From: Pseudomonas sp. GL-B-19
GTDB lineage: Bacteria; Pseudomonadota; Gammaproteobacteria; Pseudomonadales; Pseudomonadaceae
Direction of reading: 5' to 3'
Length of the DNA stretch: 47,435 nucleotides
Assembly: GCF_019956415.1 (NCBI RefSeq)
Contig: NZ_JAHBDK010000044.1
Coordinates: 1 to 47,435, forward strand
The position numbers and the translations under genes were made by a program. Below, piece by piece: positions 6,726-15,509 of this stretch (position 1 is its first letter; each line of letters starts with the position of its first letter). The notes under the pieces are model-generated. The model saw only the letters and a program-made list of their open reading frames with translations, was not told where the DNA came from and did not search any database.

Positions 6726-7418
6726 TCATTCGGTGGTCACCGTGTGCCAGTCGGAGGCGTCAATGAAGCCCAGCATGTGTGCCGCTTGAGGCGTTGGCGC
6801 GGTGATAAACAACGAGGCGCCGTAACCCAGAGTTGAGGTTGGCAACTTGAGGTCCTTTTCGAGTTGCGTCATGCATTCACTGTGGGTCACCAAAATCAGA
6901 TTGCGGCCCGCTACTTTATGCGCCAAAGCATCACGCAACATAGTGCCCTTGCAACTGATTAGCCAGTCCTCACCGACGCTTGCCTTGCTGAACATAAAAT
7001 TGGCGGTCTGCACAGCACGCAGGATCGGGCTGTTGTAAATGTCAGCCTTGCTCAGCCCGAGGCGCTGGAACTGCGCGCCCACACTGGCCGCGACGCTTCG
7101 GGAGCGCTCGGTGATGCCATCGCTGCCCGCCAGGCAAGGGGCCGGGGAGTGATCGCAACGTTCGACATGGCGAACCAGCACGATCATGTCGCCCTTGGCC
7201 CAGCCGTCCGCTAACGCCTTGGCGCCCGCGACATTGCCATGGGCCAGGTCCGGCACGGCGGCGGGTTGCAACAGCCATACCGTCAACGGGATCACCAACA
7301 GCGCAGAAGCCAATACCACCGCCACATTGCGTGTGCGGGCATAGCGGCTCAAATCAATCGAGCGTTTTATCCCGAGTAGATTCAGTCGTAATTCCACATC
7401 AAGCCGCCTCGCCGGCAC
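6726..7418 (-). CDS. Ais-like histidine phosphatase, membrane anchored (230 aa)
   Basis: Histidine-phosphatase-superfamily protein resembling Ais/PmrG, the LPS core heptose-phosphate phosphatase. The phosphate pocket motif VRHVERCDHS holds the catalytic His84 (RH at 83-84), and the second histidine is in LVTHSE (His179). A single hydrophobic segment at 32-50 would anchor it with the enzyme domain in the periplasm, where LPS core phosphates could be reached. The annotated start is a GTG at 7418. An in-frame GTG at 7397 with GAGG 9 nt upstream is an equally good start and would give 223 residues. The gene heads a two-gene unit with the PAP2 phosphatase. Confidence 0.75.
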   Translation of the reverse strand: MPARRLDVELRLNLLGIKRSIDLSRYARTRNVAVVLASALLVIPLTVWLLQPAAVPDLAHGNVAGAKALADGWAKGDMIVLVRHVERCDHSPAPCLAGSDGITERSRSVAASVGAQFQRLGLSKADIYNSPILRAVQTANFMFSKASVGEDWLISCKGTMLRDALAHKVAGRNLILVTHSECMTQLEKDLKLPTSTLGYGASLFITAPTPQAAHMLGFIDASDWHTVTTE

Positions 7419-7653
7419 GTACCGCTCTCATTAAATCCTGAGAGTAGCGAGGTGTGCGTCGGCAACCGGTGAACGTAATGTGAAAAAAAGCTTAAACCCG
7501 CGCAAAGTCTTGTTACAGGTTCCGCCCTACAAAATCCTTTCAGCTCTCGCAAATGCGGCCGATACAGACCTGCTACCTACCTTGCTGGCTCCCAAAAACA
7601 ACAATCTTCCAGCCAATCGATGATCAAGAAGCTCAACGTTCCTGGAGGAATTG

Positions 7654-9573
7654 ATGAATAACTGGTTCGGCAATATCAGCGTGAACATGAAACTGGGCCT
7701 GGGATTCGGCCTGGTCCTGGCTCTGACCTGCATCCTGGCCCTGACGGGCTGGACGAGCCTGGGCAGCTTGATTGACCGCAGCAACTGGATGAACGACATC
7801 ACCCAGCTCAACGCCGGCCTGACCAAGCTACGTGTGGTGCGCCTGCAATACATGCTGACCAATGGCGACGAAACAGCTGCGCAGAATGTACAGACCACAC
7901 TCGACGCCTTCTCTGCTCAGCAACAAGCATTGCTGTCGACATTCAAGAGCCCGGAAAACCTCAAGCTGCTTAAAGAGCAAGGCACCGTCATTGCGGCGTA
8001 CCAGACCTCGCTGAACAAAATGCGCAGCGCCTACCGCACCGGCAACAGCGCCCGCGACACCATGGGCGCCAATGCTGAAACCGCCAGCTCGCTGATCGAA
8101 GCCATCAGCAGCCGCGTGCAGCAAATGCCACTGAGCGATCAGCGCTTCGAGCAATTCCAGGCCATCACCGCCGCCAAGGAAGCGTTCATCCTGGCCCGCT
8201 ACGAAGTGCGCGGCTACACCGCCACCACCAACGCCGAGACCGAGCAAAAAGCCGTCGGCCAACTGGACGCGGCGATTGCCAGCCTCAAACCACTCAACAC
8301 GCAGTTCGCCGAGACTCAGCAAGACGCCTTGCGTCAGCTGGAAACCGCGCTGGTCAACTACCGCAGCGCCTTGCAGTCGTATAAAGCGGCCAACGCCGAT
8401 GCAGTGCAAGCGCGCAAGGAGATGACCGACCAGGGAGCCGCCATCGTGACACTGAGCGATCAGCTGTATCAGATTCAGCTCGACCGCCGCGACGCCGAGA
8501 GCGCCCAGGCCCGCACTCTGCAATTGATCAGCACCGTGCTCGCGTTGCTGGTCGGCGTAATTGCCGCTGTGATCATCACCCGTCAAATCACCGGCCCGAT
8601 TCGCGACACCTTGGCCGTGGTGGACCGCATCGCCAGCGGCGACCTGTCTCACGACGTCAAAGTCACTCGCCGTGACGAACTGGGTGTGTTGCAGCAAGGT
8701 ATCGCGCGCATGGGCGTGACCCTGCGCGACCTGATCAGCGGCATCCGCGACGGCGTCACCCAGATCGCCAGCGCGGCTGAAGAGTTGTCCGCCGTGACCG
8801 AGCAAACCAGCGCTGGCGTAAACAGCCAGAAGGTCGAGACCGATCAGGTCGCCACCGCCATGCACGAAATGACTGCCACCGTGCAGGAAGTCGCGCGCAA
8901 CGCCGAAGAAGCCTCACAAGCCGCTGCTGCCGCAGACGGTGAAGCTCGTGAAGGCGACAAAGTGGTCAACGAAGCCATCGCCCAGATCGAACGCCTGGCC
9001 AGCGAAGTGGTGCGTTCCACCGAAGCCATGAGCGTGCTGCAAAAGGAAAGCGACAAGATCGGTAGCGTGATGGACGTGATCAAAGCCGTCGCCGAGCAGA
9101 CCAACTTGCTGGCGCTCAACGCCGCGATTGAAGCCGCGCGTGCCGGTGAAGCCGGACGTGGTTTTGCGGTGGTGGCTGATGAGGTTCGTGGTTTGGCCCA
9201 ACGCACGCAGAAATCCACCGAAGAAATCGAAGGCCTGGTGGCCGCTCTACAGAACGGCACGCAGCAAGTGTCGGCGGTGATGAACAACAGCCGCACCCTT
9301 ACGGACAGCAGCGTCGCGCTGACCCGCAAGGCGGGTGTTTCACTGGAAAACATCACCCGGACGGTGTCCAACATTCAGTCGATGAACCAGCAGATCGCCG
9401 CCGCTGCCGAACAGCAAAGCGCCGTGGCCGAAGAGATCAGCCGCAGCATCATCAACGTGCGCGACGTGTCCGAACAGACCGCCGCCGCCAGCGACGAAAC
9501 TGCTGCGTCCAGTGTTGAACTGGCACGGTTGGGTAATCAGTTGCAGATGATGGTCAGCCATTTCCGCGTTTGA
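7654..9573 (+). CDS. Methyl-accepting chemotaxis protein, McpS-like HBM type (639 aa)
   Basis: Transmembrane chemoreceptor. TM1 is at about 13-33, TM2 at about 289-311, and the ~250-residue periplasmic part between them is all-helical and about the size of the helical bimodular (HBM) domain of P. putida McpS/McpQ, which bind TCA-cycle acids. HAMP follows at about 312-365, then the cytoplasmic signalling helices with the conserved tip around EQTNLLALNAAIEAARAGE (about 483-501). The N-terminus and the ligand domain read close to what I remember of McpS, so organic acids are the likely ligands, but that is inference. I use the ATG at 7654 rather than the preceding TTG because GGAGGA (7644-7649) is 4 nt before the ATG and only 1 nt before the TTG. 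It is transcribed divergently from the Ais-like gene. Confidence 0.9.
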   Translation: MNNWFGNISVNMKLGLGFGLVLALTCILALTGWTSLGSLIDRSNWMNDITQLNAGLTKLRVVRLQYMLTNGDETAAQNVQTTLDAFSAQQQALLSTFKSPENLKLLKEQGTVIAAYQTSLNKMRSAYRTGNSARDTMGANAETASSLIEAISSRVQQMPLSDQRFEQFQAITAAKEAFILARYEVRGYTATTNAETEQKAVGQLDAAIASLKPLNTQFAETQQDALRQLETALVNYRSALQSYKAANADAVQARKEMTDQGAAIVTLSDQLYQIQLDRRDAESAQARTLQLISTVLALLVGVIAAVIITRQITGPIRDTLAVVDRIASGDLSHDVKVTRRDELGVLQQGIARMGVTLRDLISGIRDGVTQIASAAEELSAVTEQTSAGVNSQKVETDQVATAMHEMTATVQEVARNAEEASQAAAAADGEAREGDKVVNEAIAQIERLASEVVRSTEAMSVLQKESDKIGSVMDVIKAVAEQTNLLALNAAIEAARAGEAGRGFAVVADEVRGLAQRTQKSTEEIEGLVAALQNGTQQVSAVMNNSRTLTDSSVALTRKAGVSLENITRTVSNIQSMNQQIAAAAEQQSAVAEEISRSIINVRDVSEQTAAASDETAASSVELARLGNQLQMMVSHFRV

Positions 9574-9603
9574 TGTCGTATCAGCGCTGAGTCAACGTTC
9601 CAA

Positions 9604-9665
9604 TCGCGAGCAGGCTCGCTCCCACAGGTACCGTGATTAATCTGTGGGAGCGAGCCTGCTCGCGA
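9604..9665. repeat. REPIN (inverted REP pair)
   Basis: Two inverted copies of the GCGAGCAGGCTCGCTCCCAC repeat separated by only 14 nt, forming a 24-bp near-perfect hairpin between the chemoreceptor gene and the convergent VapC gene. It is the shortest of the seven REPINs of this class in the window and could also act as a transcription barrier between the convergent genes. Confidence 0.9.
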
Positions 9666-9692
9666 ATGCGATCTACCTGCCTGCGAAGATGC

Positions 9693-10112
9693 TCAGGCCT
9701 CCCACGGATTGATCACCTCAACCCCGGAAAACTCGAAGTCCCGAACATTGCGGGTGGCTATCGAAGCCCCATGGCTTCGGCAAATAGCGGCAATTTGCGC
9801 ATCTGCCATTGAAACCGATCGCCCCTTTGCTTCAGCACCTGCAGCCAGCGTCGCGTATTCGACGGCGGCATGAGCGTCAAATGGGAAAATCCTGCCGGCA
9901 AAGTCCTCTTCGAACATGGCCATCGCATGAGACTCCAGTTTCTGTTTGCGCTTGCCAAACGGGAGTCGCGCGATACCGTGAAGAATTTCCGCCACGGTAA
10001 TTGCGCTGATTGCCAGATCCATCGCCGGTTGAGCATCGACCCAATCCAACACATTTGCATCGGGCTCGACTCGCATGAACTCAGAAAGAACATTGGTATC
10101 GAGCACTATCAT
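9693..10112 (-). CDS. VapC/FitB-type PIN toxin (139 aa)
   Basis: Type II toxin of the VapC (FitB-like) PIN ribonuclease family; relatives cleave tRNA or rRNA. The acidic site is complete: Asp5 in VLDTNVLSE, Glu42 in TVAEILHG, Asp104 in SMADAQIAAI and Asp125 in TRNVRDFE. Length is typical. Its ATG overlaps the antitoxin stop by 4 nt (ATGA, 10109-10112). It is convergent with the chemoreceptor gene, with a REPIN between them. Confidence 0.9.
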   Translation of the reverse strand: MIVLDTNVLSEFMRVEPDANVLDWVDAQPAMDLAISAITVAEILHGIARLPFGKRKQKLESHAMAMFEEDFAGRIFPFDAHAAVEYATLAAGAEAKGRSVSMADAQIAAICRSHGASIATRNVRDFEFSGVEVINPWEA

Positions 10113-10354
10113 TCGGAGAAATCCACCGCGGTCGCTTTATCCTGCCGCGAAGGCAGATTGAGCTCTATCCCGCCGCTCGTAGAGAAACGCTGGCGGATCC
10201 GGCTACCCAGACCTCCAGCGCGATCAATCGTAGCCAATGCCCGCCCCAGAATCAGCCGAGCCTCTTCTTCCATGGAATGTCCGTTATGAGCAGCTGTGAT
10301 ACGTAACTGCTCCTTGAGTTGATCATCGAGGTTTCGAATAGTGATGCTGGCCAT
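10109..10354 (-). CDS. FitA-type ribbon-helix-helix antitoxin (81 aa)
   Basis: Antitoxin and repressor partner of the PIN toxin. Residues 1-45 form an Arc/CopG-like ribbon-helix-helix domain (MASITIRNLDD strand, then LKEQLRITAAHNGHSMEEEAR), and the C-terminal tail that wraps the toxin is disordered-looking (SGGIELNLPSRQ). I use the ATG at 10354 because GGAGG lies 5 nt upstream; the longer frame from 10381 would start inside the operator palindrome. FitAB of Neisseria is the best-known relative. Confidence 0.9.
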   Translation of the reverse strand: MASITIRNLDDQLKEQLRITAAHNGHSMEEEARLILGRALATIDRAGGLGSRIRQRFSTSGGIELNLPSRQDKATAVDFSE

Positions 10355-10365
10355 GATGCCTCCTG

Positions 10366-10412
10366 CAATCAATGAAATCATTGATTGAGGCTAGCACATT
10401 CTGTCTTGTCAA
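10366..10412 (-). promoter_or_regulatory. Operator palindrome and -35 of the FitAB-like module
   Basis: A perfect 10-bp inverted repeat, CAATCAATGA, AA spacer, TCATTGATTG (10366-10387), begins 12 nt upstream of the antitoxin ATG. On the minus strand a consensus TTGACA (10412-10407) sits 17 nt before a weak -10 that overlaps the palindrome, so a bound antitoxin-toxin complex would block the promoter. Symmetry is seen; repressor binding is inferred from the FitA/RHH family. Confidence 0.7.
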
Positions 10413-10447
10413 AACCTGACAAACTGCCAAGCGGCCAATGGCACCAC

Positions 10448-11821
10448 TCACCGCGTCCCGCGCTGGCGCAATGCCGACGGCATGAAATACGCGTCTTCCG
10501 GCACCGGTTGGGCGAAGTCCACGGTGGCCGGCTCTTCGTTGTCCAGGTTCTGTACGTAGTAACGACGCGCCTGCAAGTCATGGAAAACGTCCAGCGCACT
10601 CCAGGTGGTGGGCAGGTCGTAGAAGTTTTTCAGATAGGCCATCGACACCCGCCACAACTCCCCTCGCCCGTCATATTGATCCACCAATGCGGCGCCCCAA
10701 CTGTCCTCGTCCAGAAATAGCACGCGCTTGGAATAGATATGCCGCGAGCCCGGCTTGAGCGTGCCTTCGACCACCCAGACCCGATGTAGCTCATAACGGG
10801 TGAATTGTGGGTTGAGGTGACCCGGTGTGAGCAACTGCGCGTACTTCACCTCCGGGCTACCGAGTTTATAGTTGTTGTAGGGAATGTAGACCTCTTGCTT
10901 GCCCTTGAGCTTCCAGTCGTAGCGGTCTGGCGAGCCGTTGAACAGGTCGGTATCGTCCGCCGTGCGCAGGCCGTCGGATGAGGCGATCGGCGTGTCATAC
11001 GCAAGGTTCGGCGCCCGGCGCACACGGCGTTGGCCGGCGTCGTAGACCCAGGCCTGACGCGGGTCCTTGAGCTGGTCCAGGGTCTCATGAATCAACGCCG
11101 CACCACCGGCCAGTCGGGCCGGGCTCTTCACGAACGCCAAGTAGTAAAACAGGATGTTTTTCAAGTCGACAAACTGCCCGCCCGGGCGGTAATAGTTGAA
11201 GAGCCCCTCCTGCTGCGAGGTCACGAGCGCGAAGCTGCCGTTGCGCTGTACCGGCGCTTCGGAAGCACGACGGACCACATAGATGCCGCGATAACGGGTG
11301 ATGTGGTTCCACAGCGCCTCGACCCCATCCTTGGGTACCGGGAACGGCACGCCGCCATAGGCATCGGCAAAACCGGTCCCGCCGTCGAGCAGCTTGGCCG
11401 AAGTCGCGTTTTTCAAGGTGTTGTCATACAGCCACTGCGGCGCCGAGCCCGAACGACGGCTGGTGTACACCGGCATCTGGAAGGTCTCGGGGTAGCTGTT
11501 GAACAGGGCGATCTGACCCGGGCTGAGGTGGGTTTTGTACTGCTCAAGGTTGGCTTTGGTGATAGTGAACAGCGGCTTGTCCGCCGCGTACGGGTCGGGG
11601 TGATGCTGACCCGGCTTGTAGCCTGCCGGCGCCTGGGTGATACCGCCGGCCCAGGCCGGGATGGTTCCGCCGGCGTTGCCGGCACGCTCTGCCCCCAGCG
11701 GTGTCAGCGTGGTTTTCAATTGCTCGGCTTGCTGGGGCGTGATGGCGGCCAGCACGTTGCTGGCGGCCAGGCTCAAGACGAGCGCCAGCGAGATCTTGGT
11801 CAGTCGTGAAGTGTGAAACAT
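10448..11821 (-). CDS. DUF1329 exported protein (457 aa)
   Basis: Exported protein of the DUF1329 family, thought to have a LolB-like fold and to work with DUF1302 outer-membrane proteins, often next to RND-type lipid exporters. A Sec signal peptide covers residues 1-25 (hydrophobic core ISLALVLSLAA, cleavage near VLA). The family landmarks are visible: LGAERAGNAGGTIPAW near the mature N-terminus, then a central RRAPNLAYDTP and VWVVEGTLKPG with HIYSKRVLFLDEDSW. I use the ATG at 11821 with GGAG upstream; the longer frame runs into a REPIN. It is the last gene of the minus-strand lipid-like cluster and follows the DUF1302 gene with 134 nt holding a REPIN. Confidence 0.85.
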   Translation of the reverse strand: MFHTSRLTKISLALVLSLAASNVLAAITPQQAEQLKTTLTPLGAERAGNAGGTIPAWAGGITQAPAGYKPGQHHPDPYAADKPLFTITKANLEQYKTHLSPGQIALFNSYPETFQMPVYTSRRSGSAPQWLYDNTLKNATSAKLLDGGTGFADAYGGVPFPVPKDGVEALWNHITRYRGIYVVRRASEAPVQRNGSFALVTSQQEGLFNYYRPGGQFVDLKNILFYYLAFVKSPARLAGGAALIHETLDQLKDPRQAWVYDAGQRRVRRAPNLAYDTPIASSDGLRTADDTDLFNGSPDRYDWKLKGKQEVYIPYNNYKLGSPEVKYAQLLTPGHLNPQFTRYELHRVWVVEGTLKPGSRHIYSKRVLFLDEDSWGAALVDQYDGRGELWRVSMAYLKNFYDLPTTWSALDVFHDLQARRYYVQNLDNEEPATVDFAQPVPEDAYFMPSALRQRGTR

Positions 11822-11844
11822 GATCGTTCTCCGAAATACAAAAA

Positions 11845-11937
11845 CCTGTGGGAGCGAGCCTGCTCGCGATAGCGGCGCGTCAGGCGACATCTATGCTGAA
11901 TGTGCTGCCCTCATCGCGAGCAGGCTCGCTCCCACAC
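11845..11937. repeat. REPIN between DUF1302 and DUF1329 genes
   Basis: Inverted pair of the main REP class at about 11845-11873 and 11912-11937, with a 38-nt spacer. It lies inside the probable DUF1302-DUF1329 transcript and may stabilise or attenuate it. Confidence 0.9.
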
Positions 11938-11955
11938 AAGGTCTGCGTGTAGAAA

Positions 11956-13911
11956 TCAAAGGAAGTACTTGAGGTTAAAGCCGACGTTGTCGCGATCACG
12001 CAGGCCGTTGTCCTGCCCACCGCCGTAGAATTCGGTGTATTGCAGCTCGGCCTCCAACTTATTCTGGTAGTTGGCCTTGATCCCCAAGGTGTAGGCCTTG
12101 CGACCGTCGATGGTGTTGCCCGCCTGATAGCTGTTGCCCTTGAAGTCGTCCTTGTAGACGACGTAGGGCGAGACGTTGACCCCGGCATACACGTCGTTCC
12201 AGGTGCCGTTGACCATCGCGGTGTAGCTGTAGGAGTCGCGGTTGACCTGGTCGCTGCGACGGCCGCCGGACACATAGGAAAAGTTACCGGTGCCAGCGAA
12301 GTAACGGGTACTGCCGTCATAAGCGGTGTACTGCAGGTTACTGCCGCGCAGGTGCTCGGACACCAGCTCGAACACGCCGAACATCGAGTCGAACGACAGG
12401 CGCGGACCAAAGTTGTAAATGGTGCCCAGGGAGGTGTTGAACGCTTCCACCCGCTCAGCGTTGTTGATCTGGCTGTCGAGCGTGACTTGCTGCCCGCCGA
12501 TGTTGATGCTCTGACCGCCTGCCAATGCGGCAGCGCCGTTGGCCAGATCGCCGATCAGGTCATTGGTGGCGGCGACCCCTATGGGCAGGTTCGGCCGATA
12601 GGCCACTTCCCCGAACACCGACGCCTGGCCCAGGGTGGTGTTGAAACTGAAGCCGTACATGCGGATGTCTTCGGCGTAGCGACGATGAGCCTGAATATTG
12701 CCCAGCACATCCACGGTCGCCAGGCCGTTGGCCAGTTGCCCCGCCTGACTACCGGCAACACCGGTCAGCAGGTTGGTCAGGGCATTCATGTCGATGCCCT
12801 GGTACCCCCCCAGATCGGCGGAGACAGTCGGTTCCTTGGCGTGGTAGTTGACCATGTACAACCCGAACTCGGTGCTGTTGAGTTCTTCTGCGACATAGCG
12901 AAAGGCGAAACCGAACTGGCCGTCATTGCGCGCGTTGTAATCCTTGCCGACTGTTGCCACCTTGACGATATTGCCGAAGGTCGGGGTCACCCCGTTGGCA
13001 TAAAGGCCGGTGGTGCTCAGGGCCTGGTTGAGCGAGGGGTTGTTGCCCAGCGCGCTGTACAGGCCAATCACGTTGCCGAAGCCAGGCACCGGGGTGTCCA
13101 GCGCGGTATCGGTAAAGTTGTTGTAGCCGGTGTTGCCGCCGTCGGCGAACAGGTCCGTTTGCGAGTAGAAAGTACCTACCGGGTCGATGCGGGTTTCCTT
13201 CCAGTTCGTCTGATAAAAGCTTTCCATGGTCAGGGTGTCGGTCAGGCCGATGTTGAAGCTCAGCGCTTCCACCGGTACCAGCACTTCCTTGACTTCGGCG
13301 CCGGGCAAACGGTACTTGGCCGCGTCCACCGGGTTGGTGGTGTTGATCCCGCCCCGGTAAAAAATTCCCTCGCCCCAGTTGAACACCTGGCGCCCCAGAC
13401 GTGCCGTGACCGGCATCTGTGCGACGTCCCAGTTGCCATAGACGTAGGCGTCGAGCATCTCCACCCGGCTACCGGCGATATCGCGGGTCTGGTCAGTGAA
13501 GTGGTCGTCTTGCGGGAAACTCTGGCTCGGTTGCGACGGGTTGTTGTTGCGGTAGTAATCGTTGCGCTTGTCCATCAATTGGGTGTCATAGAACGCGGTG
13601 CCGCGCATGAACATCCCGTAGTTCTGATAGTTGGCCTCAAGCTCCGAGGTGATCTTGTACACCTCGGAAACCAGCCCGGTGTCGAAGTTGCGATTGCCGT
13701 CGTTGGTGTTGATGTCGTCGTTGTTCTTGTCCCGGCCCTGGACCCGCCACAAGCGACCATAGGACAAGGTACTGTCGAAAGAACCGGTGACCTGATTGTC
13801 CAGCACGCTGAACTCCTCGGCCTGCACGCCGTCGACCGCGCACAGTTGCAGCAGCCCTGCCAGGCCGACGCTGGGGAGCGCCGTGCCAGACAGGCGAAAT
13901 CGAGTGCTCAT
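11956..13911 (-). CDS. DUF1302 outer-membrane porin-like protein (651 aa)
   Basis: Outer-membrane beta-barrel protein of the DUF1302 family, distantly FadL-like and usually encoded with a DUF1329 protein; a role in moving lipid-like molecules across the outer membrane is suspected but not proven. The N-terminus carries a signal peptide (residues 1-31, ending VQA). The mature part is rich in alternating aromatic strands, with GRQVFNWGEGIFYRGG as a family landmark near one third, and ends with a terminal aromatic strand NLKYFL suited for Bam recognition. I use the ATG at 13911 with GAGGAA upstream; the open frame extends another 93 codons but is unsupported. Confidence 0.85.
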   Translation of the reverse strand: MSTRFRLSGTALPSVGLAGLLQLCAVDGVQAEEFSVLDNQVTGSFDSTLSYGRLWRVQGRDKNNDDINTNDGNRNFDTGLVSEVYKITSELEANYQNYGMFMRGTAFYDTQLMDKRNDYYRNNNPSQPSQSFPQDDHFTDQTRDIAGSRVEMLDAYVYGNWDVAQMPVTARLGRQVFNWGEGIFYRGGINTTNPVDAAKYRLPGAEVKEVLVPVEALSFNIGLTDTLTMESFYQTNWKETRIDPVGTFYSQTDLFADGGNTGYNNFTDTALDTPVPGFGNVIGLYSALGNNPSLNQALSTTGLYANGVTPTFGNIVKVATVGKDYNARNDGQFGFAFRYVAEELNSTEFGLYMVNYHAKEPTVSADLGGYQGIDMNALTNLLTGVAGSQAGQLANGLATVDVLGNIQAHRRYAEDIRMYGFSFNTTLGQASVFGEVAYRPNLPIGVAATNDLIGDLANGAAALAGGQSINIGGQQVTLDSQINNAERVEAFNTSLGTIYNFGPRLSFDSMFGVFELVSEHLRGSNLQYTAYDGSTRYFAGTGNFSYVSGGRRSDQVNRDSYSYTAMVNGTWNDVYAGVNVSPYVVYKDDFKGNSYQAGNTIDGRKAYTLGIKANYQNKLEAELQYTEFYGGGQDNGLRDRDNVGFNLKYFL

Positions 13912-13981
13912 GATCTGTTCCTCTTCCCTGGTTTTATTGTTTTTATGGTTTCGGTATGAGTGGGCAATGTTGCCGCGATGG

Positions 13982-15268
13982 CTATGGCGCCAACCCCGCA
14001 CTGACATAAATCCGGCTGTGCGCGCCGAAATGCCCCAGCAGTTTGAACAGCTGTTGGTTAAGTACCGGATGGTCGAAGTCTTCGTGTTGCACCTGGTTAC
14101 CGGCGCTGAAATCGCTGGTGATCGCAGCCGTGTCCAGCCACTGCCCGATGGCTTCATCAAACGCTGCGGACTCGTCGGCGGACTCGGCACTCACCACCTC
14201 GCGCAGGTAGTCCACCGAGTACGGTGGGTAACTGGCGTCTTGTGCGTGATAGGCATAAGCCTCGAGCATCGGATGGGCCTGGCCGGCGCGCAGCAGGCGA
14301 CGAAGCCAGGTCGCCTGATATTTCTCCACTTCCATGTGCCGGGTGGCGACCCGTTCGATGGCCGCATGCTTATCGGCGTCGAAGCCGACCAACGCCTTGC
14401 TTTCCAGCAGCAGCAGGCTTGCCAGTTCGACGCCCGGCAGCGGCTTGGCGTGATAAGGCTGAGTCAGGTCCTGAACGTGGTGCAGGCCCCATCCGAGAAA
14501 ACGATAGCCCCAGTAAGAATGGCCAGTGGCAAACGCCAGTCGCGCCAACCCCATGTACTGGTACGCGCGCCAGTGCGGCCAGCTGCGCTGAAGAAATCCG
14601 GCAGCGGCATACACCACCGCACTTTCATGGAAGAACCCCATATGGAACGGCGCCTGGGAGCTGTACTGAAACCGGGCATCGCCGAAAGGCTGCGGGCCGA
14701 AGCCGTACAACGCGCCCACCAAGCCTGGGTTGTCGCTGAACAGATTGATGTCGTGGCCGTAATCAGGCTCATCGGCGGCGCTGGCCAACACGGCCAGGGG
14801 CGCTACTTTTTCACCGTCAGCCACGCGGATGAAACGCTGGCGATTCCACGGCGACAGGGTCTGCTCAACCATGACTTGCTCGGCTTTCAGGTGTTCACGC
14901 TCGGGCAAATCCTTGCCCGGCAGCGGCTGGATGACCATCGCCAGATGAATCCGGGGATTGATCCGTAACGCGGTGAGGAAGTCTTGCCGCAGATTGTCCC
15001 CTGGCACGGCTGGCAGTCGCAGACTGTCGGGGCGCGACGGGTACTGGTCGAAGTGCTCACGAGCGAAGCGTTCCTGCTCGTCCAGCAGCACGGACACGGC
15101 TTGGTATTGCTGCGCGAGAAACTGCTCCAGCGGCTCGACTTCGACCTGAGGAGCGGTGCGCAAGGCCGGCAAATCCTGCAACGCCAGGTAGCTGCCGACC
15201 GTATGGTTGGACCAGCCCCACGCCATCGGCGCCGTTCCACAAAGCAGCAGGAGGAATGTCAGCTTCAT
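13982..15268 (-). CDS. Secreted zinc-dependent phospholipase C-like protein (428 aa)
   Basis: Probable exported hydrolase of the zinc-dependent phospholipase C / S1-P1 nuclease fold. A signal peptide (1-18, ending AWG) would leave Trp19 as mature N-terminus (WSNHTVG), as in bacterial phospholipase C where the first Trp binds zinc. Further candidate ligands are GHD (Asp173), FFHES (about His214), His250 and the HHVQDLTQPYHA block (263-274), which matches the HxxxD..QPxHA motif of this fold. Length is larger than B. cereus PLC (~245 mature), so extra segments are present. It sits between the FGGY kinase and DUF1302 genes on the same strand. Substrate is unknown; a nuclease of the same fold is the main alternative. 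Confidence 0.65.
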   Translation of the reverse strand: MKLTFLLLLCGTAPMAWGWSNHTVGSYLALQDLPALRTAPQVEVEPLEQFLAQQYQAVSVLLDEQERFAREHFDQYPSRPDSLRLPAVPGDNLRQDFLTALRINPRIHLAMVIQPLPGKDLPEREHLKAEQVMVEQTLSPWNRQRFIRVADGEKVAPLAVLASAADEPDYGHDINLFSDNPGLVGALYGFGPQPFGDARFQYSSQAPFHMGFFHESAVVYAAAGFLQRSWPHWRAYQYMGLARLAFATGHSYWGYRFLGWGLHHVQDLTQPYHAKPLPGVELASLLLLESKALVGFDADKHAAIERVATRHMEVEKYQATWLRRLLRAGQAHPMLEAYAYHAQDASYPPYSVDYLREVVSAESADESAAFDEAIGQWLDTAAITSDFSAGNQVQHEDFDHPVLNQQLFKLLGHFGAHSRIYVSAGLAP

Positions 15269-15399
15269 TGCTTTTTGTTCTTATTGGATGAGCAGTGGGG
15301 GTTGAGCCTAACAACCGACCCTGCCCCTGACACTGTCCAATCTCACCAGAAAAGTTCTCCGATAGCGCCACGCTGCGGTACAAAAAACACCACCGCCCC

Positions 15400-15491
15400 T
15401 TGTGGGAGTGAGCCTGCTCGCGATAGCTGAGTGTCAGTCGACATAGGTGTCGAATGAGAGACCGCCATCGCGAGCAGGCTCACTCCCACAG
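15400..15491. repeat. REPIN, variant with GTGAGCC arms
   Basis: Inverted REP pair (15400-15423 and about 15466-15491) in which both arms carry the same substitution (GTGAGCC / GGCTCAC instead of GCGAGCC / GGCTCGC), so the hairpin stays paired. It separates the kinase and phospholipase-like genes. Confidence 0.85.
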
Positions 15492-15509
15492 GGGGGCTTT
15501 GGTGTTCTT

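Noticed and set aside
12040..13959. 639-codon plus-strand open frame
   Set aside because: Shadow of the DUF1302 gene on the other strand; composition is low-complexity and matches no family.
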